Shown in pieces: positions 58,746 through 64,000 of a stretch of DNA of 64,000 nt (position 1 is its first letter; the number at the start of each line of letters is the position of its first letter). The translations under genes and the position numbers were made by a program. The notes beneath the pieces were generated by a model that made no database searches, was not told the DNA's origin, and was given only the letters and a program-made list of their open reading frames with translations. Source of the DNA: an uncultured Anaerolineae bacterium (lineage in GTDB: Bacteria; Chloroflexota; Anaerolineae; Aggregatilineales; Phototrophicaceae); assembly GCA_937944445.1 (NCBI GenBank), contig CALDYP010000003.1, forward strand, positions 1 to 64,000, given 5' to 3'.

Positions 58746-60038
58746 TCACGGGGTGGGAACGGATTCGCCTAGCAGGATGCTCTTGATCTGCTCGACGCTG
58801 TCGCCTGCTTGGCGCATGCGGTTCTGGTAGGTGGGGGTGATGTCCTCAAGCTGGTTGCTGTGATAAGCGATGATCGCGTCAGGGTCTTTCATCACGCTGC
58901 CTGTTAGGACGCCGACGACGCTTTCACCGCGTTGAATGACCCCGTGCTCCACGAGTTTGCGTGTTCCAGCGAGTGAGCAGGCTGAGGCTGGTTCACAGCC
59001 GATGCCCGCGGCGTCGATCAAGGCTTTGGCGTCCATGATCTCTTGATCGGTGACCATCTCCACGACGCCGTTTGTCCACGTCAAGGCGCGCACTGCTTTG
59101 GGGTAGTTGACGGGGTTGCCGATCTTGATGGCGGTGGCGATCGTTTCGGCTTTCATCGGTTCAAGGTGGTCAAAGCCGCGCTGCGCCGCGCGATAGAGCG
59201 GGCTAGCCCCCTCGGCTTGGACGATAGCGATTCGCGGCAGCCGATCGATCAGGCCGAGCTGGCGCATCTCGTAGAGCGCTTTGCCGAAAGCCGAGCTGTT
59301 GCCCAAGTTGCCGCCGGGCACGACGATCCAATCGGGCACGTGCCATTTGAGCTGCTGGATCGTCTCGATCATGATCGTCTTTTGCCCCTCCAAACGGAAG
59401 GGGTTGACCGAGTTGAGAACGTAGATGCCGAGTTCGTCGCTGATCTGACGGACAAGCGCGAGGTTGCGGTCAAAGTCGGCGTTGATCTGGATGCAGGTTG
59501 CGCCATAGGCAAGGCCTTGCGCGAGCTTGCCCACGGCGATCTGACGGTTCTGCATGAAGATGATGCCTTCCAAGCCCGCAAACGCGGCATACGAGGCGAG
59601 CGCCGCGGAGGTGTTGCCCGTCGAAGCACAGGCGACGCGCGTCATCCCCAACACGCGGGCTTGGGTGACGCCGCCGGTCATGCCACGATCTTTGAAGGAA
59701 CCGGTTGGGTTTTCGCCTTCGTGCTTCAGGTAGAGGGTGTCCACGCCGGCCCATGCGGCCAGCTTGGGGACGTGGTACAGGTTCGTGTTGCCCTCTGGGC
59801 GGCTCACGATGAGATCATCTGGCACGTCAGGGTAGACCAGTTCTTTATAGCGCCACACGCCGCTGCGGTAGGGCGCGTCGAGCGTGCCGAGGCGCTGATC
59901 GAACAGCTCGCGAGTGATGGTAAGCTCGCTCCAGTCGTGTTTGACGTCCAGTAAGCCACCGCAGGCAGTGCAGGCGTAGATCACCTGATTCATGGGGTAG
60001 GTGGCTCCACAATCCATGCATTGCAGTTGGCTCGGCAT
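58746..60038 (-). CDS. thrC: Threonine synthase
   Basis: 430 aa. N-terminal zinc-ribbon-like cysteines (CMDCG...CTACGG), PLP Lys in NPTGSFKDRGM, SRPEGNTNLY and VPGGNLGN. Converts phosphohomoserine to threonine. AGGAT lies 7-8 nt before ATG 60038, while ATG 60053 has no SD. Divergent from thrB. Confidence 0.93.
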   Translation of the reverse strand: MPSQLQCMDCGATYPMNQVIYACTACGGLLDVKHDWSELTITRELFDQRLGTLDAPYRSGVWRYKELVYPDVPDDLIVSRPEGNTNLYHVPKLAAWAGVDTLYLKHEGENPTGSFKDRGMTGGVTQARVLGMTRVACASTGNTSAALASYAAFAGLEGIIFMQNRQIAVGKLAQGLAYGATCIQINADFDRNLALVRQISDELGIYVLNSVNPFRLEGQKTIMIETIQQLKWHVPDWIVVPGGNLGNSSAFGKALYEMRQLGLIDRLPRIAIVQAEGASPLYRAAQRGFDHLEPMKAETIATAIKIGNPVNYPKAVRALTWTNGVVEMVTDQEIMDAKALIDAAGIGCEPASACSLAGTRKLVEHGVIQRGESVVGVLTGSVMKDPDAIIAYHSNQLEDITPTYQNRMRQAGDSVEQIKSILLGESVPTP

Positions 60039-60094
60039 TGGTGTTATCCTCATTGGGCGATGACTGACCTATTAAGTAAGGATAACGAGTCTGT

Positions 60095-61036
60095 ATGTTA
60101 AATTCCAGAGCAGAGGCCTTTGCGCCTGCCACGGTGGCGAACCTCGGGGTTGGGTTCGACATTTTAGGCCTTGCGATTGCTGGCTCTGGCGACACGATCA
60201 TCGCGGAATGGGCAGATGAGCCGGGGGTGCACATCGCCGGCATTGAGGGGGACGGCGGCAAGCTGCCGCTTGACCCCAAGCGCAACGTCGCCTCGATTGC
60301 GGCGGCGGCGCTGCTGAAGCAGCTTGAGGTCGCGCAGGGGGTGAAGCTCTACTTGAAAAAAGGGCTGCCGCTCTCCAGCGGGTTGGGGAGCAGCGCCGCC
60401 AGCGCGGTAGCGGCTGTGGTGGCGGTTAACGCGCTGCTGGGTGAGCCGCTCACGCGCCCTGAGCTGCTGCCCGCCTGTTTGGAGGGAGAGGCCGCCGTCA
60501 GCGGCTATCACGCGGACAATGTCGCCCCGTGTTTGTTCGGGGGCATTACGCTGACGAACGGCATCACGGCGGATCGCATCCGCAGCTTGCCCGTGCCGCG
60601 TGGCCTCTACTTGGCGTTTATCACGCCGCACATCGAAGTGCCAACCTCTACAGCGCGTGCGGTGCTGCCGGTGCATGTGCCGCTCAAGGCGATGGTGCAG
60701 CAGACGGGCGCGGTGGCCGAGTTGATCGACGCGCTCTACCGCGGTGACATCCCGACGATGGCGCGGGCGATGGAAAGCGACAACGTGATCGAGCCAGCGC
60801 GTCAGCACTTGATGCCCTATATGGCCGACATGCGCGCCATCGCTAAGCAGCAGGGGGCGTATGGGTTGGTGATCAGCGGGGCAGGGCCGACGCTGTGCGC
60901 GGTGTGTGATGATGAGGCGGTGGCGCGACGGGTGGCGCAAGCCCTGCGCGAGGGCTATGCCGCGCGCGGCATGGGTAGCTACAGCCGCTACGGGGGTGTG
61001 CTGGCCGAGGGGTCGCGCGCGGTCGTGTTCAGTTGA
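60095..61036 (+). CDS. thrB: Homoserine kinase
   Basis: 313 aa, GHMP kinase. PATVANLGVGFDILGLA, ATP loop PLSSGLGSSAASAVA and SGAGPTLCAV are the three family motifs. Provides the substrate of thrC next door. Confidence 0.94.
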   Translation: MLNSRAEAFAPATVANLGVGFDILGLAIAGSGDTIIAEWADEPGVHIAGIEGDGGKLPLDPKRNVASIAAAALLKQLEVAQGVKLYLKKGLPLSSGLGSSAASAVAAVVAVNALLGEPLTRPELLPACLEGEAAVSGYHADNVAPCLFGGITLTNGITADRIRSLPVPRGLYLAFITPHIEVPTSTARAVLPVHVPLKAMVQQTGAVAELIDALYRGDIPTMARAMESDNVIEPARQHLMPYMADMRAIAKQQGAYGLVISGAGPTLCAVCDDEAVARRVAQALREGYAARGMGSYSRYGGVLAEGSRAVVFS

Positions 61037-61089
61037 CAAACGTTTTTTTACGGATGTTAAATTCGGAGTTCGCGCCATTTGTGAAAATC

Positions 61090-61119
61090 TTGACAAACGA
61101 TTAAACGCAACCCTATACT
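61090..61119 (+). promoter_or_regulatory. Consensus promoter before the aldehyde dehydrogenase
   Basis: TTGACA (61090-61095), 18-bp spacer, TATACT (61114-61119). The ten bases TTGACAAACG also occur at 61033-61042 over the thrB stop. Confidence 0.75.
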
Positions 61120-61153
61120 TGAACTATCTCGATTATCACCTAAAGAGTTTTTC

Positions 61154-62647
61154 ATGAGCCAATTGATCAAAAATTACATTCATGGGGCGTGGGTTGAGGC
61201 GCACAGCGGGGCGGTTTTCGACACGATCAACCCTGCGAATGAGACGGTTTTAGCGCACGTTGTCCGGTCGGATGCGTCGGATGTGGCGGATGCTGTGGCG
61301 GCGGCCAAGTCGGCTTATGCGAAGTGGCGGCTGATGCCCGCGCCGCGCCGCGGTGAGATATTGTTCCGCGTGGCGGAGATTTTAACCGCGCGCAAGGAAG
61401 AGATCGCGCGCTTGGCGACCCAAGAGATGGGCAAGATCCTTGACGAGACGCGCGGCGACGTGCAAGAGGCCATCGACATGGCCTACTACATGGGCGGCGA
61501 GGGTCGGCGGCTGCTGGGGTATACGGCGCCGGTCGAGATGCCCAACAAGTTCGGCATGGCCATTCGCGACAGCGTGGGCGTGGTAGGCGTCATCACGCCG
61601 TGGAACTTTCCGGTGGCGGTTCCGAGCTGGAAGATTTTGCCCGCGTTGATCGCCGGCAACACAATCGTCTGGAAGCCCGCTGAGGACACGCCCGCGACAG
61701 CGGCGGCGTTCGTGCAGGTGTTCCACGACGCGGGGCTGCCCGCAGGCGTTCTGAACTTGGTGTGCGGGTATGGCGACGCAGGGGCGGCGCTGGTCGAGCA
61801 CCCGGACGTGCGCATTGTGACCTTCACTGGCTCCACGCAGACGGGCATCGGCGTTTACGCGAAGGCCGCGCAACTCGGCAAGAAGGTCACGCTGGAGATG
61901 GGCGGCAAGAACGCGATCATCGTGATGGACGACGCCAATTTTGACCTTGCGGTGCAAGCGATCACGTGGAGCGCCTACGGCACGACGGGCCAGCGCTGCA
62001 CGGCGACGAGCCGCTTGATCGTGCAGCGCGGCATCAAGCCGCGGCTAGTCGAAGCGCTAGCTGAGAAGGCGAAAGCGATCAAGCTGGGCGATGGCCTTGA
62101 CCCTGAAACGACGATGGGGCCGCTGGTGAACGCCAAAGCGCTGGCGAAGGTGAGCGGCTACATGGACGTGGCCAAAGCCGACGGGGCGCGGCTGGTGGTT
62201 GGGGGGAAGAAGGCCAACTTTGACAAGGGCTTCTTCTTTGAGCCGACGCTGTTTGACGACGTCAAACACGGGATGCGCATTGAGCAGGAAGAGATTTTTG
62301 GCCCGGTGCTGAGCGTGATTGAAGTGGCTGACCTCGACGAGGCGATTGCCGTGAACAACGACACGCCTTACGGCCTGTCGAGCAGCCTCTTCACCGAGAA
62401 CGTCAACGCAGCGTTCCGCGCGATTCGAGACATCACGACGGGCATCGTCTACATCAACCACGGCACAACCGGCGCGGAGATTCAGTTCCCGTTCGGCGGG
62501 ACGCGCGGCACAGGGAACGGGATGCGCGAGGCGGGGCAGGCTGGGTTGAACTCGTTCACGGAGTGGAAGTCGGTGTATATCGACTTCAGCGGTCGGCTTC
62601 AGCGCGCGCAGATCGACACGGACAGCGTATTAAAAGAGCAGGAATAA
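61154..62647 (+). CDS. NAD(P)-dependent aldehyde dehydrogenase
   Basis: 497 aa. PWNFPVAVPSWK, FTGSTQTG, Glu in LEMGGKNA and nucleophile Cys in GTTGQRCTATSR. The GQRCT context is close to the semialdehyde-type (ALDH7-like or dioxovalerate/muconic) group. Substrate not predictable from context. Own promoter. Confidence 0.9.
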   Translation: MSQLIKNYIHGAWVEAHSGAVFDTINPANETVLAHVVRSDASDVADAVAAAKSAYAKWRLMPAPRRGEILFRVAEILTARKEEIARLATQEMGKILDETRGDVQEAIDMAYYMGGEGRRLLGYTAPVEMPNKFGMAIRDSVGVVGVITPWNFPVAVPSWKILPALIAGNTIVWKPAEDTPATAAAFVQVFHDAGLPAGVLNLVCGYGDAGAALVEHPDVRIVTFTGSTQTGIGVYAKAAQLGKKVTLEMGGKNAIIVMDDANFDLAVQAITWSAYGTTGQRCTATSRLIVQRGIKPRLVEALAEKAKAIKLGDGLDPETTMGPLVNAKALAKVSGYMDVAKADGARLVVGGKKANFDKGFFFEPTLFDDVKHGMRIEQEEIFGPVLSVIEVADLDEAIAVNNDTPYGLSSSLFTENVNAAFRAIRDITTGIVYINHGTTGAEIQFPFGGTRGTGNGMREAGQAGLNSFTEWKSVYIDFSGRLQRAQIDTDSVLKEQE

Positions 62648-62672
62648 AGTTCATGAGCGCTGTATCAATGAT

Positions 62673-62702
62673 TTGGTACTCGCGCTCGAAATTCGGTATC
62701 CT
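62673..62702 (+). promoter_or_regulatory. Promoter for leaderless iscX mRNA
   Basis: TTGGTA (62673-62678), 18-bp spacer, TATCCT (62697-62702). Only 6 nt separate the -10 box from the iscX ATG, and there is no SD, so transcription probably begins at the start codon. Confidence 0.6.
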
Positions 62703-62708
62703 AAAAGT

Positions 62709-62915
62709 ATGAACGAACTGCACTGGGACAGCACCTATGAGATCGTCAAAGCGCTGGAGGCTGCGCACCCAGAGGCAGATTTAGAGTCGTTGAGTCTGGG
62801 TGAGTTGTGTCGTTTAGTGGTCGAACTGCCGACGTTTGTGGATGACCCAGCGCTTGCCAACGACGGCATTTTGAAAGACCTGTTGCGGGAGTGGTACGAG
62901 GAAAGGTTGATCTGA
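62709..62915 (+). CDS. iscX: IscX/YfhJ Fe-S cluster assembly accessory protein
   Basis: 68 aa, matching the 66-aa family size. [41 protein letters not shown] and the end [14 protein letters not shown] fit IscX. It binds iron and IscS and tunes cluster assembly. Stop and nuoB start share a base (TGATG), so the two are coupled. This links Fe-S assembly to complex I. The longer frame from 62673 is not needed. Confidence 0.85.
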   Translation: MNELHWDSTYEIVKALEAAHPEADLESLSLGELCRLVVELPTFVDDPALANDGILKDLLREWYEERLI

Positions 62916-63880
62916 TGGAATTAAATCTGGCAGAGCTGAACAGGACGCAGTATCCGATTCCGGCGGAGCTGCAAAACAACGTCGCCATTACCAGCCTGAG
63001 CAAGATCTACAACTGGGGGCGGCGCAACTCGATGTGGCCGATGTTGTTCGGGCTGGCATGCTGCGCGATTGAGATGATCGCTACGGCGTCGTCGCGGTTC
63101 GACTTCAGCCGGTTTGGGATGGAAGTAATGCGGGCGACGCCGCGCCAATCCGATTTGATGATCGTGAGCGGCACAGTGACCAAGAAGATGGTCGTGCCGA
63201 TCGTGCGCTTGTACAACCAAATGCCAGAGCCGAAGTACGTGCTGGCGATGGGCGCGTGCGCCAGCGGCGGCGGCCCCTTCAAAGAGGGGTACAACGTCGT
63301 CTCTGGAATTGACAAGTATCTGCCGGTCGATGTATATGTGCCCGGCTGTCCGCCCACACCGCAGGCGCTTCTGTACGGCTTGATTGCGCTTCAGAAGAAG
63401 ATCGACGGGCAGAGCATCATCACCAGCGATGATGTGCCGTGGTACGGCGTTGGCCCGTCTGACCCGACGCCGATCCCGATCCTCGGGCCAGACATCATCG
63501 ACCCGCGCCAGATGGACATGATCCGTCGACAGGCAGAGCAGGCGGCGCGCGGTGGCACGTTCGCCGTGCGTGAGCTGCCCGCGGTAGCCAAGACGGCGGC
63601 TGCGCTGCCTGCGCAGAAGGCAGCACCTGCGGCGGCTGCGGCGGCCCCGGCTGCGGGCACGATGACCCCTGAAGAAGAGCGGCGTGCGGCGGCGCTGGCT
63701 CGTAAGGCGGCGCGCGCGGCGAAGTCTGCGGGTGAGGCTGCGCCGGCTGCCGCGCCAACCGCTGCTGCGCCGCTGCCGGGCGGCAGCAAGCCGTGGGAAG
63801 AATCGCATGACATCCGTGAACAGCGCAAGGCGGCAGCGCTTGCTCGCAAGGCCGCGCGCGCATCGAAGAGTGAGGGGTAA
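62915..63880 (+). CDS. nuoB: NADH-quinone oxidoreductase subunit B with C-terminal extension
   Basis: 321 aa. Core (about 1-200) holds the N2 [4Fe-4S] ligands: [17 protein letters not shown] and VPGCPPTP. Beyond about residue 210 lies an Ala/Lys/Arg-rich extension of some 110 residues. It holds two copies of a basic helix: [18 protein letters not shown] and [18 protein letters not shown]. Standard NuoB lacks this. Confidence 0.93.
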   Translation: MELNLAELNRTQYPIPAELQNNVAITSLSKIYNWGRRNSMWPMLFGLACCAIEMIATASSRFDFSRFGMEVMRATPRQSDLMIVSGTVTKKMVVPIVRLYNQMPEPKYVLAMGACASGGGPFKEGYNVVSGIDKYLPVDVYVPGCPPTPQALLYGLIALQKKIDGQSIITSDDVPWYGVGPSDPTPIPILGPDIIDPRQMDMIRRQAEQAARGGTFAVRELPAVAKTAAALPAQKAAPAAAAAAPAAGTMTPEEERRAAALARKAARAAKSAGEAAPAAAPTAAAPLPGGSKPWEESHDIREQRKAAALARKAARASKSEG

Positions 63881-63885
63881 CGAGC

Positions 63886-64000
63886 ATGGTTTTGACAGCA
63901 CCAGACCCCAACAAGGTGGGGACGATTGAAGACGCCATCGCGGATTTGAAGGCGGCCTTCCCGAACGACGTGTCTGATGACAAGCGCGAAGGCTATGGCG
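63886..64000 (+). CDS. nuoC: NADH-quinone oxidoreductase subunit C, 5' end only
   Basis: 38 codons before the window ends (partial). Good SD (GAGGGG) ahead of ATG 63886. It starts 5 bp after nuoB. The first residues (VLTAPDPNKVGTIEDAI) are not diagnostic; the call rests on position after nuoB. Confidence 0.65.
   Translation, partial: MVLTAPDPNKVGTIEDAIADLKAAFPNDVSDDKREGYG

Overview
The window looks like a chromosome segment of a GC-rich bacterium, most likely Chloroflexota (Anaerolineae-like). That placement rests on the overall gene set: a cruF/crt carotenoid set with a fused CrtYc-CrtYd-type lycopene cyclase, small SH3 and CAP surface proteins, and a NuoB with an Ala/Lys-rich tail. No rRNA or tRNA gene was found to confirm it. 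Coding density is very high. Many genes overlap by 4 bp (ATGA/GTGA) or 8 bp, which marks translationally coupled operons.

Layout. 0.1-3 kb: a secreted SH3 protein, a strong terminator, then a minus-strand yraN-miaA-membrane protein group. 3-5.8 kb: a LOV-domain (blue-light) histidine kinase, two single-domain response regulators and a MaoC dehydratase. 5.8-22.7 kb: a carotenoid/light island. One minus-strand operon holds an alpha/beta hydrolase, a tocopherol-cyclase-like protein, CruF, a PlsY-family acyltransferase, a GT2 glycosyltransferase, a CrtI-family desaturase and a histone-deacetylase-like amidohydrolase. A plus-strand operon has crtI-crtB-LDH-lycopene cyclase-small membrane protein. 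A second minus operon has an SRPBCC protein, a CrtD-like oxidoreductase, DNA photolyase and a lipase-like hydrolase. Together they suggest synthesis of a glycosylated, possibly acylated hydroxy-gamma-carotene type pigment.

22.8-29 kb: purB, then pyrB-C-D-E-F as one overlapping operon. 29-39 kb: esterase, M23 peptidase, typA, LON-domain protein, ferredoxin, sulfurtransferase, FemAB-like acetyltransferase, GT4 glycosyltransferase and a CAP-domain secreted protein. 39-42 kb: argG-argH. 41.9-53.2 kb: a branched-chain amino acid operon (ilvE-ilvB-ilvN-ilvC-leuA-leuC-leuD-cimA-leuB) preceded by a consensus promoter, a 30-codon leader peptide packed with Ile/Val/Leu codons, an antiterminator/terminator pair, and a second terminator-like hairpin. 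53-57 kb: murA with an FHA protein and an unusual Clp_N-domain/kinase fusion. 56.8-57.1 kb: small transposon-derived repeats with target-site duplications. 57.1-62.6 kb: a SAM-I riboswitch controlling a cystathionine gamma-synthase-type gene, thrC/thrB divergent, and an aldehyde dehydrogenase. 62.7-64 kb: iscX-nuoB-nuoC, cut by the window end.

The strongest regulatory finding is the ilv attenuator. The most novel-looking protein system is the FHA/Clp_N-kinase pair. The most interesting metabolic inference is that a PlsY-family enzyme acylates a carotenoid glycoside.
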